From contig CBDCIS010000010.1 of NCBI GenBank assembly GCA_965217565.1, forward strand, positions 62,001 through 126,000: a DNA stretch of 64,000 nucleotides. The letters run 5' to 3'. Below are positions 34,128 to 43,105 of the stretch, piece after piece. The notes under the pieces were generated by a model. That model was not told the origin of the DNA. It worked only from the letters and a program-made list of their open reading frames with translations, and ran no database searches. Source of the stretch: CBDCIS01 sp965217565. GTDB taxonomy: Bacteria > Chloroflexota > Dehalococcoidia > Lucifugimonadales > CATOSD01. Within the stretch, counting starts at the first letter, position 1; every line of letters begins with the position of its first letter. Both the position numbers and the translations under genes were made by a program.

Positions 34128-35794
34128 GGAGTCTGTCTCAAAAGTCGAGCGGGGGGATATGGCTCGGGGTATACTTGGGAAGCGACAGCCCATCTCTGGA
34201 GGTGATAGAGATGCCACTGCGTCCGATGGGTCGAGAGCAGATGTGGATGTTGCCGCCGACCCTGGATGAGATGATCCCGGAGGACCATCCTGCGCGGTTC
34301 GTGGCCGAGTTCGTCGATGGGCTGAACCGAGACGACTGGGCGGAGCTCGGCGTCGATATCGAGGGATGTTGGATGGGAGCCCCGGCGTACCATCCCAGGG
34401 CGCTGTTGGGCGTGTGGCTGTATGGATTCATGACAGGCGTTCGGTCGTGCCGCAAGCTGGAGGCGGCCTGCGGAGACCAGATATCGTACCTGTGGCTGAC
34501 CGGATGGCAGCGTCCAGACCACAACACCTTGTGGAGGTTCTACAAGAGCCACCGCCAGTCGATGCGCAAGTTGCTGAAGCGCACAGTGCAAACGGCGGTC
34601 AGGATGGACCTTGTGGAGTTGGCGTTGCAGGCTGTGGATGGTACGAAGGTGGGAGCGAATGCGAGCGGAGACAGGACGCTCGATGCGGAAGGACTGCAGC
34701 GTCTGTTGAGACGTCTGGAGGATGCGGTGAGGGATCTGGAAGCTCAGAGCGAGGCGGGAGAGGACGCTGCGCCCGTCCATCTGCCTCAGGAGTTGGCCGA
34801 GAAGACGGCGCTGAGAGAGCAGGTGCGCCGAGCTATGGAGGAGCTTTCGGAGCGTGGAGACATCAATCACATCAACCTCACCGATACGGACGCACGTCTG
34901 ATGAGGACTCGCCAGGGGATAACGCCCTGCTACAACGCACAGGCGATGGTCTCGCCGACGCAGACCGAGGCAGGGAAGAGAGGCATGTTGATCACTGCGG
35001 TGGAGGTTACCGATGACCCCGACGACCATTCTCAACTGGCCCCAATGCTTCAGAAGGCAGAGGAGACGACGGGTGTCAGGTCTGAGATGACGTTGGCAGA
35101 CGCAGGTTATCACTCAGGGAGCAATCTGGAGGAGTGCGCGCTCAGAGACCAGCAGGTTGTGATGCCCGAGGCACAGCGTCGGGCGCTGGGCCACCCGTAT
35201 CACAAGGACCGATTCACCTATGACGAGGAGACCGACAGCTACATCTGTCCAAAAGGACAGTGGCTGCGCTTCACCCGTATGAAGCGCAGACGTGGGATAG
35301 CGGTGAGGCTCTACCGGGCCTCCGGCGCTGTCTGCCGAGCGTGTCCGGTCTTTGGGGTGTGTACGAGGGATGGCCGAAATGGGCGAGCGCTTGAGATAGG
35401 GCCGCACGACACAGCGCTGCGTCGTCATCGGCGCTGGATGCGCACCGACGAAGCCAGACAGTCCTACGATCGCAGGAAGGGTCTGGTCGAGCCGGTCTTT
35501 GGGATCATCAAAGAGCAGCAGGCGGCGCGTAGAGTCCTGCTGCGTGGCATAGACAACGTGGCCGCTGAGTGGGGCCTGTTGGCCACGGCCTTCAATCTGC
35601 GCACCCTGTGGCGCGGGTGGCGTGGCCGGGCAACCCGCATATGGCGCCGCAATCTCAGCCCATCGTTTGCGCACAGGTCCATCATCGGCGCATCCGGCGC
35701 TCTGCCCTGAGACACCCGGACCGATCATTGCACAAATGCGACCGGAGTCGGCGCTTCACTCTTATCACCACAACCCTCTTGTGAGACATGCTCC
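34128..35794 (+). mobile_element. IS1182-type insertion sequence (ends approximate)
   Basis: A full-length transposase gene is bracketed by imperfect inverted ends containing TGTCTCA (GGAGTCTGTCTCAAAAG on the left; the complement of CTTGTGAGACATGCTCC on the right). A second GGGTGTCTCAGGG-like match near 35710 is a weaker alternative right end. No clear target duplication is seen, so the ends are tentative. Confidence 0.7.
34211..35710 (+). CDS. IS1182-family transposase
   Basis: About 499 aa from ATG 34211, with GGAGGTGAT six bases upstream; a longer frame exists but is not needed. N-terminal DUF772-like region (PEDHPARFVAEFVDGL, YHPRALLGVWLYGFMTGVRSCRKLE, WLTGWQRPDHNTLWRFYKSH). DDE residues are the Asp in LQAVDGTKVGANAS, the Asp in MTLADAGYHSG and the Glu in GLVEPVFGIIKEQQ. 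A CRACPVFGVCTRDGR zinc-like segment precedes the last. The protein is uninterrupted, so the element may be active. Confidence 0.93.
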   Translation: MPLRPMGREQMWMLPPTLDEMIPEDHPARFVAEFVDGLNRDDWAELGVDIEGCWMGAPAYHPRALLGVWLYGFMTGVRSCRKLEAACGDQISYLWLTGWQRPDHNTLWRFYKSHRQSMRKLLKRTVQTAVRMDLVELALQAVDGTKVGANASGDRTLDAEGLQRLLRRLEDAVRDLEAQSEAGEDAAPVHLPQELAEKTALREQVRRAMEELSERGDINHINLTDTDARLMRTRQGITPCYNAQAMVSPTQTEAGKRGMLITAVEVTDDPDDHSQLAPMLQKAEETTGVRSEMTLADAGYHSGSNLEECALRDQQVVMPEAQRRALGHPYHKDRFTYDEETDSYICPKGQWLRFTRMKRRRGIAVRLYRASGAVCRACPVFGVCTRDGRNGRALEIGPHDTALRRHRRWMRTDEARQSYDRRKGLVEPVFGIIKEQQAARRVLLRGIDNVAAEWGLLATAFNLRTLWRGWRGRATRIWRRNLSPSFAHRSIIGASGALP

Positions 35795-35962
35795 AAGGGA
35801 TTGCCGGCGTCGGTCATCATACCCAGGGCGCCCGTGAGGGACCCCCTAAGGGACGGGCAATCGACTGTACTGATACAGCACCACCATGACCTATCGGGAC
35901 AGCCACACAAACGCCGCGTTGATATGGTAAGTTGGTGAGCACAACGATAACGAGGTGGAGCT

Positions 35963-36373
35963 ATGGCTATGACAAGTGACCAGATAGACGATTTCCTGAA
36001 TCGGCCCCTGGTGGGAGTGATAAGCACGGTGGACGGGGCCGGCCGGCCCCGTTCAGCCGCCATCTGGTTCCTCTGGGAGAACGGGGCGGCGTACATGTTC
36101 ACGAGCCGCGGCACGCTGAAGTGGCGCAACCTGGAGCGCAACCCGCACGCCTCCCTCTGCGTGGATTGGCGTGAGCCGCCGTATGCGTCGGTTACGATGG
36201 ATGGCCCGGTGCGGGAGGCAGACCGCTCGGTGTACGAGCTTGCGCTGGCGATGGCGCAACGCTACTACGGCGAGTACAAGGGACGCGCCTTCGCCGAGGA
36301 GTACCGCGAGGAGCCGCCGGACGTTGTGGCGTTCATGCTTACGCCCCGGCACATCGCTTCGTTCGCGGAATAG
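35963..36373 (+). CDS. Pyridoxamine-phosphate-oxidase-fold (PPOX/FDOR) protein
   Basis: 136 aa split-barrel protein: FLNRPLVGVISTVDGAGRPRSAAIWFLWENG, then AYMFTSRGTLKWRNLERNPHASLCV and VTMDGPVREAD. This matches PPOX-class, often F420- or flavin-binding, reductases. GAGGTGGAGCT precedes the ATG. It is a stand-alone gene after the IS1182-type element. The cofactor (FMN, FAD or F420) and substrate cannot be read from the sequence. Confidence 0.85.
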   Translation: MAMTSDQIDDFLNRPLVGVISTVDGAGRPRSAAIWFLWENGAAYMFTSRGTLKWRNLERNPHASLCVDWREPPYASVTMDGPVREADRSVYELALAMAQRYYGEYKGRAFAEEYREEPPDVVAFMLTPRHIASFAE

Positions 36374-36422
36374 GGCGTCCGGCCGTGGAGTACCATGCCC
36401 AGGCGCAGTTCTGAGACAGTTT

Positions 36423-37370
36423 TTAGTCGTCGGCAAAGAGGCTGTCCACGAACTCGCGCGGGTTGAACGAGGCTATGTCGTCGGGCTGCTCGCCCGCGCC
36501 AACGTAGAGAACCGGCACTTCGAGCTCGTCGGCGATAGCGAGCACTATGCCGCCCTTGGCTGTGCCGTCGAGCTTGGCTAGGAATACCCCGTCACACTTG
36601 ACGGCCTCCACGAACGAACGCGCCTGGAGGAGACCGTTCTGCCCGGTGGTGGCGTCCAGGGTCAGCAGTACCCGCTGCGAGTCCCCGCTTCCCTGCCGCG
36701 ACAGCACCCGCTGTATCTTCTTGAGTTCCGCCATGAGATTGAGCTTAGTGTGAAGGCGGCCCGCCGTGTCGATGATGACCACGTCCGCGCCGCGAGACTT
36801 CGCGGCGTTGAGCGTATCGAACGCCACCGAGCCGGGGTCGGCTCCCGACTGGTGGGCGATTACGTCCACCTCGAGGCGGCGGCCCCAGGCCTGAAGCTGC
36901 TCTATGGCCGCGGCCCTGAAGGTGTCGGCCGCGCCCAGCACAACGCTCTTGCCCTCCTCTTTGAACATCTGGGTAAGCTTGGCGATGCTGGTGGTCTTGC
37001 CCGCCCCGTTGACGCCAACCACTAGCAGAACGAGGGGAGGCTCTGCGACCTCGAACAGGTTGTCGTCCACCTCGATGTCCAAAATGGCCGTCAGTTCGCT
37101 CTTCAGGGCTTCCAGGGCGTCGTCGGGCTGAGTGACGTGCTCACGTTGGATTCGCTCGCGCAGACGGTCGAGCGCTTTCTGTGTGGTGGCGACCCCCACG
37201 TCCGCGGAGATGAGCAGCTCTTCCAGTTCCTCCCAAAGCTCGTCATCTATGCGAGAACGCCTGAACAGCGTGGTTACGTGGCCGAACCAGGTCTGCCGGG
37301 TCTTCCGGAGCGCCTGCTCGGTCCTTTGCCTCTCTTTCTCCTTGTCTCTCCGAAAAAATCCTTTTACCAC
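36423..37370 (-). CDS. ftsY: Signal recognition particle receptor FtsY
   Basis: About 315 aa from GTG 37370 (GGAAGG four bases upstream), giving MVKGFFRRDK; the upstream GTG at 37382 has no ribosome site. The N-domain (about 10-95, ELWEELEELLISADVGV) is followed by the SRP GTPase G-domain with GVNGAGKTTSIAKL, AADTFRAAAIEQL, DTAGRLHTKLNLM, LAKLDGTAKGG and VGAGEQPDDIASF. It docks the SRP-ribosome complex at the membrane. It lacks a long acidic A-domain, as is common. It is monocistronic and divergent from the HtrA gene. Confidence 0.97.
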   Translation of the reverse strand: MVKGFFRRDKEKERQRTEQALRKTRQTWFGHVTTLFRRSRIDDELWEELEELLISADVGVATTQKALDRLRERIQREHVTQPDDALEALKSELTAILDIEVDDNLFEVAEPPLVLLVVGVNGAGKTTSIAKLTQMFKEEGKSVVLGAADTFRAAAIEQLQAWGRRLEVDVIAHQSGADPGSVAFDTLNAAKSRGADVVIIDTAGRLHTKLNLMAELKKIQRVLSRQGSGDSQRVLLTLDATTGQNGLLQARSFVEAVKCDGVFLAKLDGTAKGGIVLAIADELEVPVLYVGAGEQPDDIASFNPREFVDSLFADD

Positions 37371-37651
37371 GACGCCTTCCACTCACAATTTTGGGTTTGA
37401 GTAACCGCGTCCAAGAGGTTAGCACGGCCCGCGTTGGGTAACAAGTCCACACAACGCCAACATCCTGACACAATGGAACGCCGGTAGGGGCAGGTCTTGT
37501 GTCCGCCCTCTCTCCCATACTTGGCCACCCACAAGGGAACGCCCCTACCGACTAATCTGGAACAGCCTCGCGCTCTACGCCTAAGGTTACCTCGACACCA
37601 AGAAGCTGGTAAACTGAGACCGGCAAAGCATCACGAGGGGACTGTCCGCGT
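37371..37651. other. Intergenic stretch between divergent ftsY and HtrA genes
   Basis: 281 bp. It holds a loose copy of the GGTAGGGGC/GCCCCTACC inverted repeat (about 37483-37551) also seen at 991. No gene is seen. Promoters for both flanking genes should lie here, but no unambiguous hexamer pair stands out. Confidence 0.5.
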
Positions 37652-38794
37652 ATGCATGAACCGTCTGCCCACACCGGAGACTCCGAAACCCAACGCTCGA
37701 CGACGGCCAAGCGAAGACTACCCACCGCGTTGCTGCTTGGCATCGTCTCGATGACCCTGCTGCTTGGATTCACGTTGGGCTTGTTGCTGGCCGGCTCATC
37801 TGGGCTGTCGCGATTCAACTCTCCCGCGCTCTACGACGAAGAACAGGTGACCACACTCTTCGAGCGGGCCAGTCCCGCCGTAGTGGAGATCAGCGTCAAC
37901 AGCGCGGTTGCAAACCTGCTGGGGCAGAGTGACGGCGCCGGGTCGGGTTTTCTGGTGGATAGTGAGGGGCACATCGTAACCAATCTTCACGTCGTGGAGG
38001 GCGCGGATGAGATCTCGGTGAATCTGTCCAACGGCAAAACCCTTCAGGCCGTCGTGCTAGGAACCAGTCCGGCGGATGATCTGGCGGTCGTCAAGGTTGA
38101 CGCGGCGGAAGTGGTCGGCATTGCGCCGCTGCCCCTGGCCGATTCCGACGATGTACGGCCAGGGCAGATGACTATCGCGATTGGCAGTCCGTATCGGAAC
38201 TTCAACTCCGTCGGCGTTGGAGTCGTCAGCGGCACGGGCCGCGGCCCGACGAGCGTGCTGCGGCGTCCAATACCGCACATGATCCAGACGGACGTGCCCC
38301 TCAACCCCGGCAACTCCGGCGGCCCGCTCCTGAACTCCAAAGGCGACGTGATAGGGGTGACCTCTTCCGTGCGAATAGGCGCCATTAGCGGCGTCGAAGA
38401 GTATCGCATCGGCTTCGCGGTGCCCAGCAATACCCTCAAGAGTTTGATGCCGCAGTTGGTGACAGCCCAGCAGGTTAGGCGTCCCTGGCTGGGCATTAGC
38501 GGCGCGCCTCTCACTGAAGACCTGATTCGCGTCGTGGGAATCGACGAAGGCATTTTCATCACCAGGGTGTTTGGGGGCAGCCCGGCCGAGAACGCGGGGT
38601 TGACGCCCTTCCTGGGACTTGCGAACAGGGGCGACATCATCACCGCCATCGACGGAACGCCGGTCGGATCGGTCGAGGATATGGTCAGCTACTTCAATAC
38701 GCTTCAACCGGGCGACCACGTTACGCTATCGGTGGTTCGCGACGCGCTCGACCTCGCCATAGATGTAACCCTGGCGCAATGGCCCGAAAGATAG
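37652..38794 (+). CDS. HtrA/DegP-family serine protease with one PDZ domain
   Basis: 380 aa. A transmembrane anchor (about residues 24-48, LLGIVSMTLLLGFTLGLLLAG) is followed by a trypsin-like domain with catalytic His113 (VTNLHVVEG), Asp143 (DDLAVVKV) and Ser222 (GNSGGPL), and one PDZ domain (about 285-375, PWLGISGAPL ... RGDIITAIDGTPVGSVEDM). Anchored HtrA proteases act outside the cytoplasmic membrane in protein quality control. One PDZ rather than two is usual for anchored forms. It is divergent from ftsY and is followed about 80 bp later by the glycoside-hydrolase-like gene. Confidence 0.95.
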   Translation: MHEPSAHTGDSETQRSTTAKRRLPTALLLGIVSMTLLLGFTLGLLLAGSSGLSRFNSPALYDEEQVTTLFERASPAVVEISVNSAVANLLGQSDGAGSGFLVDSEGHIVTNLHVVEGADEISVNLSNGKTLQAVVLGTSPADDLAVVKVDAAEVVGIAPLPLADSDDVRPGQMTIAIGSPYRNFNSVGVGVVSGTGRGPTSVLRRPIPHMIQTDVPLNPGNSGGPLLNSKGDVIGVTSSVRIGAISGVEEYRIGFAVPSNTLKSLMPQLVTAQQVRRPWLGISGAPLTEDLIRVVGIDEGIFITRVFGGSPAENAGLTPFLGLANRGDIITAIDGTPVGSVEDMVSYFNTLQPGDHVTLSVVRDALDLAIDVTLAQWPER

Positions 38795-38872
38795 GCGCGT
38801 CGTAGGTTCCTTCGTTCAGCGGAGGATAGACGCAAAACACTCTTACGCGAGTCTGAATGGGAGTTGCCAACC

Positions 38873-40585
38873 GTGACCATGCTCAGCCGGGAAATCGACA
38901 ACCTAATCGAGTCCCTCACCGATAGCAGGCCGAACGTCTGGATGCCATCCGCCTGCGGCGTTACGCGCTCCCAACGCTCCATACCCGCGTTGCTGCACGA
39001 GGACGCCCACGCTCCAGTTGCCAACCGCACGAGGGCGCTCATGGTGGGCGGCTTGTCCGGGCAACCTGAAGACGTCAGCCTCGCGCTCGAAGCGCTGCGG
39101 GTGTTCGCGGAAAGCGATAGCGGCCTGCCGGACAGGGTGGCCCTGAGCGCGGTTCCCTGTGTGAATATCGATGGCCTGATGGCCGGGCGCGGGCTGGATA
39201 ACGGCGTTGGCGGCGACCCCAGCCGGGGGTATCCTCCAATGGAGGGCTTCTTCTATGACCCGAGTTGCCCGGAATCTCGCTACCTGTGGCGCTGGGCATC
39301 CTTTCAAGCGCCCGACCTGATCCTGGAACTGCGCTCTGGACAGCAGGCTGCGTTCGAGGCGAACGCTGCCGCCGGTCGTCTTGGGCAAGCATTGGGGGCC
39401 GGAGAGGTCGAGCGTGACGACAGCCTGTTGGCCGCTATCGGCTCGGAAAAGCCCAGCGGCCTCGCTCCGGTCCCCGGCCTTCGCCTGACCGTTCCCCCGG
39501 GGCAACTCGCTTCGGAGTTGGACAGATTGTGGAACACGCTGGACACGATAACGCTCGGGGCGTCCCCCGCGCGCCGAACGCTCGACGCCCGCCGCTCTCG
39601 CTCTCCTATCCAAATCGCCCGGATCCTGGCGTCCGTGTACGGGCGTAGGCTCGACGACCCCATCATGTACACCCAGGGAGTGGGCATCAGCGGACGCCTG
39701 CGACTCGCCGCTCTGGACGGCTCCACCTCTATCGCGGATGTAGCGCCCCTCGTGGAGCCCTACGTTTCCGGCGCGATCGACCCGTTTGGCGACAGCCCCG
39801 CAACGCACAGGCTGGCCGGCGTAGTCTGGGCAGACGAGCTCGCGGACATCACGTCGCAGCGGCGATACGCCGACCTGCTCGTGCGAGCGGCCGGCGCATA
39901 CACGCGCGGAGGCAGCGACGACGCACCGTCTCCCGCGGACCCCGACTTCCGCACCGAGGACATGTTCCTGACAGGTACGATACTGGGACGCGCCTACCGC
40001 ATCGCGGGCGACCGGAGCTTTGCGGACATGCTGAAGGGCCTTCTGCTAAGCGGAGGCATCCAGCAGGACGACGGACTGTTCTGGCATTGCAGGTCGGCGA
40101 ATTACTATTGGGGCCGGGGCAATGGCTTCGCGGCCCTGGGCCTGGCCGAGTCTCTGATGTATCTGCCCAGTGACCATCCCGACAGAGACGCGACTACGTC
40201 CATGTATCGACGGCTCATGGACGGAGTGCGACGCTTCCAACAGCCCTCCGGCATGTACACGCAGATCATAGACTTCCCAGGCTCATACCAGGAACACACC
40301 GCCACCAGCATGATAGGTTGCGCGATGGCAAGAGGGCTGCGGATGGGCTGGCTCGACGCCTCCTACCGGCCATCGCTGGACCTGGCATGGCGCGGCGTGA
40401 GCGAGCGCGTGGACGAGGAGGGCGGTCTTGTGGACTCGTGCGCCGGAACGGGCGTGCAGGAGAGCATACGCGCCCTGCTGGACCGTCCGGCGATATTCGG
40501 ATACGACGACAGGGGCGGCAGCATGGCCCTGTGGTTCGCCACTGAGATGGAACGCCTCCTCAGAGAAGAGACAGCAGCCTGGTAG
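38873..40585 (+). CDS. Fusion of an M14-like (zinc-site-less) domain with a GH88/GH105-like alpha/alpha-barrel
   Basis: About 570 aa from GTG 38873 (GGGAG nine bases upstream; TTG 38864 and ATG 38879 are alternatives). The N-terminal ~200 residues follow the M14 carboxypeptidase/deacylase layout: MVGGLSGQPED where GGIHGDE is expected, then VPCVNIDGL and GVGGDPSRGYPP in place of GVDLNRNFP. The zinc-binding His-x-x-Glu is lost. The C-terminal ~250 residues match GH88/GH105 unsaturated glycuronyl hydrolases: RTEDMFLTGTILGRAY, DDGLFWHC, YYWGRGNGFAALGLAE, LPSDHPDR and YQEHTATSMI. The combination is unusual and suggests a carbohydrate-related enzyme with a remnant or binding-only M14 fold. Confidence 0.7.
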   Translation: MTMLSREIDNLIESLTDSRPNVWMPSACGVTRSQRSIPALLHEDAHAPVANRTRALMVGGLSGQPEDVSLALEALRVFAESDSGLPDRVALSAVPCVNIDGLMAGRGLDNGVGGDPSRGYPPMEGFFYDPSCPESRYLWRWASFQAPDLILELRSGQQAAFEANAAAGRLGQALGAGEVERDDSLLAAIGSEKPSGLAPVPGLRLTVPPGQLASELDRLWNTLDTITLGASPARRTLDARRSRSPIQIARILASVYGRRLDDPIMYTQGVGISGRLRLAALDGSTSIADVAPLVEPYVSGAIDPFGDSPATHRLAGVVWADELADITSQRRYADLLVRAAGAYTRGGSDDAPSPADPDFRTEDMFLTGTILGRAYRIAGDRSFADMLKGLLLSGGIQQDDGLFWHCRSANYYWGRGNGFAALGLAESLMYLPSDHPDRDATTSMYRRLMDGVRRFQQPSGMYTQIIDFPGSYQEHTATSMIGCAMARGLRMGWLDASYRPSLDLAWRGVSERVDEEGGLVDSCAGTGVQESIRALLDRPAIFGYDDRGGSMALWFATEMERLLREETAAW

Positions 40586-40662
40586 GCCAACATCACTGAA
40601 ATGAAGTGTAGAGCGGCGGAGCCGCAAGATTCCCCCGCCAGCCCACAAACCAACACTCGCCG

Positions 40663-41670
40663 CTATCCATTACTTCCCAGCCTGTGCCGCGGATTGGGAT
40701 GCGACAGCACCTCGACGTTCACCAGGTTGTCCGGCATCTGCCCCGCCAACACTCGCGCCACCTCTCCGGCGCCGCGTTCCTCGAGCTCCAGCACCGCCTC
40801 CTGCGAGAAGAAGGCAACGTGGGGCGTTACCAACAGGTTCGGAAGCGCGAACAGCGGATGGCCCGGAGGCGGAGGCGAGTCAGTGACGACATCCAATCCC
40901 GCGCCCGCGATCTGCCCGCTCTCCAGGGCCTTATAGAGTTCGTCCTCGTCGATAACCGCCCCGCGAGACGTGTTGATGAGAAACGCCGTTGGCTTCATCA
41001 ACTCCAACTCCCGCTTGCCAATCAGGTTGGTCGTCTGTGGGGTCAGGGGCGTATGGAGCGTAACGAAGTCCGATTCCTCCAGCAGCGTCTGAAGATCGAC
41101 CGACTTCGCCCCATGCTCGGTCGCGGTGGCGTCGGTGAGGCTTGGGCTATGGGCCAGCACGTTGAACCCAAATGCCTTTGCCTTGGCGCAAACCGCCCGC
41201 CCGATACGTCCGAACCCAACGATACCCAGGTTCTTTCCGCGCAGACGCGGCATGGGCATACCCAACTTCAGGCTGTCCCAACCCGCGTCCTTCACCGCGC
41301 TATTGAAGAGCGCGACCTTGCGGTTCCAGGACAGCAGAAGCGCCATGGCGTGTGCCGACACCTCGTCAACGCAATAGTCGGGGACATACGTAACGGCGAT
41401 TCCTAGCTCCGTGGCCAGGTCCACCGCTATGTTGTCAACGCCAACGCCGTACCGCCCGATTACCACGCACCTCTCGGCCTCGCGGACGACTCTCTCCGTG
41501 ACATTCGCGAAACACGTCATGATGCCGTCCACGTCCCTCGCCAACGAGGCCAGCGTGTCCTCTTCGCCGTCGGGCGCGACGACAAGCTCCGCGCCAACCT
41601 TGGCCAGCACGGCCCTCTCGGGCTCCACCGACGGCCAAACGTGGTCTGTAATGAGCACCCTGTAAGTCAT
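40663..41670 (-). CDS. CtBP-like D-isomer 2-hydroxyacid dehydrogenase, catalytic Glu replaced
   Basis: 335 aa. The NAD-binding GFGRIG (152-157) and catalytic Arg236 (NTSRGAVID) and His284 (TPHVAFFS) are in place. The catalytic Glu normally sits five residues after the Asp of LDV; here that position is Ser265 (LDVVTDSPPPP). A C-terminal-binding-protein-like subgroup is the best fit. It may still bind NAD but its turnover is uncertain. It is convergent with the GH-like gene, and the IS630 element lies upstream. Confidence 0.88.
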   Translation of the reverse strand: MTYRVLITDHVWPSVEPERAVLAKVGAELVVAPDGEEDTLASLARDVDGIMTCFANVTERVVREAERCVVIGRYGVGVDNIAVDLATELGIAVTYVPDYCVDEVSAHAMALLLSWNRKVALFNSAVKDAGWDSLKLGMPMPRLRGKNLGIVGFGRIGRAVCAKAKAFGFNVLAHSPSLTDATATEHGAKSVDLQTLLEESDFVTLHTPLTPQTTNLIGKRELELMKPTAFLINTSRGAVIDEDELYKALESGQIAGAGLDVVTDSPPPPGHPLFALPNLLVTPHVAFFSQEAVLELEERGAGEVARVLAGQMPDNLVNVEVLSHPNPRHRLGSNG

Positions 41671-41845
41671 GGTGGCATCCTCCTCTCGGTCGCCGGTCGG
41701 CCCCCGGACTTCGACCAGCCAAGCGTTGACCGGTGTTCGGAATACTATGTTATACCATTTGATGATAACAAGACCTGGAAGTATCTAGCGATGTCCTAAT
41801 AGTTCATCCATGCTCTAGCCGACATACAGTGTTGGAGGGTATCAG

Positions 41846-42364
41846 ATGATCGGACGACCGCTTCGAATAGATTGGCATGGGGAGGATACACCGGAGGCGC
41901 TGAAGGCGGCCTACCGGGCAGAACGTGACACTAGCCTTCGTACTCGACTCCATGGACTGTGGCTGGTGCGGTCGGGATGGCAGTTCGGTGAGGCGGCAAG
42001 AGCGGTGGGAGTCCACTACCGGACGGTACAGACGTGGGTGGGCTGGTATAGAGAGGGAGGTGTGGAAGGAGTGTTGTCCCACAAGATGGGAGGCATGGGC
42101 AAACCGCGCTTTCTGAGCACAGATGAAGAGCAGGAGTTGACCGAGGAGGTGTCGACGGGACGGTTCAGAACGGCGGGAGAGATCAGGGACTGGATAGAGT
42201 CCGAGTATGGGGTGAGCTACAAGTCGGGCAGCGTCTATGGTCTGCTTGAGAGGTTGGGATGCAGCCCGAAGGTCCCGAGGGGCCGTCATGAGAAGGCAGA
42301 CGTAGCTGCGCAGGAGTCGTGGAAAAAGGGGGGCTTGGTTGTTGCCTTGCCGAAGCGGGCGTGA
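41846..42364 (+). CDS. IS630 transposase, upstream frame (helix-turn-helix domains)
   Basis: 172 aa. N-terminal helix-turn-helix region with RLHGLWLVRSGWQFGEAARAVGVHYRTVQTWVGWYREGG and a second DNA-binding part (RFRTAGEIRDWIESEYGVSYKSGSVYGLLERLG). After SWKKGG, at GGG-GGC, the family sequence moves to the -1 frame. Confidence 0.9.
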   Translation: MIGRPLRIDWHGEDTPEALKAAYRAERDTSLRTRLHGLWLVRSGWQFGEAARAVGVHYRTVQTWVGWYREGGVEGVLSHKMGGMGKPRFLSTDEEQELTEEVSTGRFRTAGEIRDWIESEYGVSYKSGSVYGLLERLGCSPKVPRGRHEKADVAAQESWKKGGLVVALPKRA

Positions 42365-42912
42365 GTTCTGAGACGGCCTTTGGCTTTGCCGATGAGATGC
42401 GAGTGGGCCTGCGGGGGATGGTGCGTAGGGTGTGGGGTCGTCGTGGAGTGAAGGTGCATCAGCGAGTGCAGATGGTCTACAAGTGGATGTACCTGTTCCT
42501 GGTGGTAGACGTTCGGAGGGGCAAGCTGTTGTGGGGTTGGATCGATTCGATGAAGTCTGCGGCTATAGCGGTGGCAGTCGATGGCCTGAAGCATCACTCG
42601 GACATCGAGGCCCTGGTGTGGGATGGAGCGCGTGGTCACCGGGGTGAGATAGTACGGACTGTTGGAGTGGCAACGATCGTGCAGCCTGCATATAGTCCTG
42701 AGCTGAATCCCGCTGAGCGGGTCTTCCAAGAGGTCCGCAGGTGGGTGGAGGGCAGGATATACGGGAGCATAGAGGAGAAGATGAAGGCGGTTGACGCCTA
42801 CCTGAGTGAGCTTGAATCTGATCCGGGTCGGGTGCGGTCGCTCACGGCGTGGAGTTGGATCGAACACACAACGCGAAGTCTTCCGGCACACTATGCGGCC
42901 TCGTCAACATGA
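42319..42912 (+). CDS. IS630 transposase, downstream frame (DDE domain)
   Basis: 197 aa in the -1 frame. DDE residues: FADEMRVGL, VWDGARGH and NPAERVFQEVRRW. It overlaps the upstream frame by 46 bp; a -1 slip at the heptamer G-GGG-GGC (within 42327-42333) would give one full-length transposase. Confidence 0.9.
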   Translation: MEKGGLGCCLAEAGVSSETAFGFADEMRVGLRGMVRRVWGRRGVKVHQRVQMVYKWMYLFLVVDVRRGKLLWGWIDSMKSAAIAVAVDGLKHHSDIEALVWDGARGHRGEIVRTVGVATIVQPAYSPELNPAERVFQEVRRWVEGRIYGSIEEKMKAVDAYLSELESDPGRVRSLTAWSWIEHTTRSLPAHYAASST

Positions 42913-43105
42913 AATGGTATTACTATCGACGCGAGCATGTGTAAATTGAACCAAAAGTTGCGAACCTGTATCAGTTTGGTAGGCATACTGGAAACCCCGT
43001 CCCCCCTCGTAGGAGCAATCCCTTGTGGTTGCCCTTCGCGGAATCATGCGGCGCGATTTCGCGTCTGGTATAATTGCCCCGATAGTCGAATGACTCCAAG
43101 GAGGC

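Larger units (their letters stand above)
41755..42917 (+). mobile_element. IS630-family insertion sequence
   Basis: 1163 bp. The ends are inverted (CCATTTGATGATAAC on the left against the complement of GTCAACATGAAATGG on the right) and flanked by TA (41753-41754, 42918-42919), the IS630/Tc1 target. It carries a two-frame transposase joined at an A5G6 run. A 36-bp solo copy of its left end lies at 59610-59645. Confidence 0.9.
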
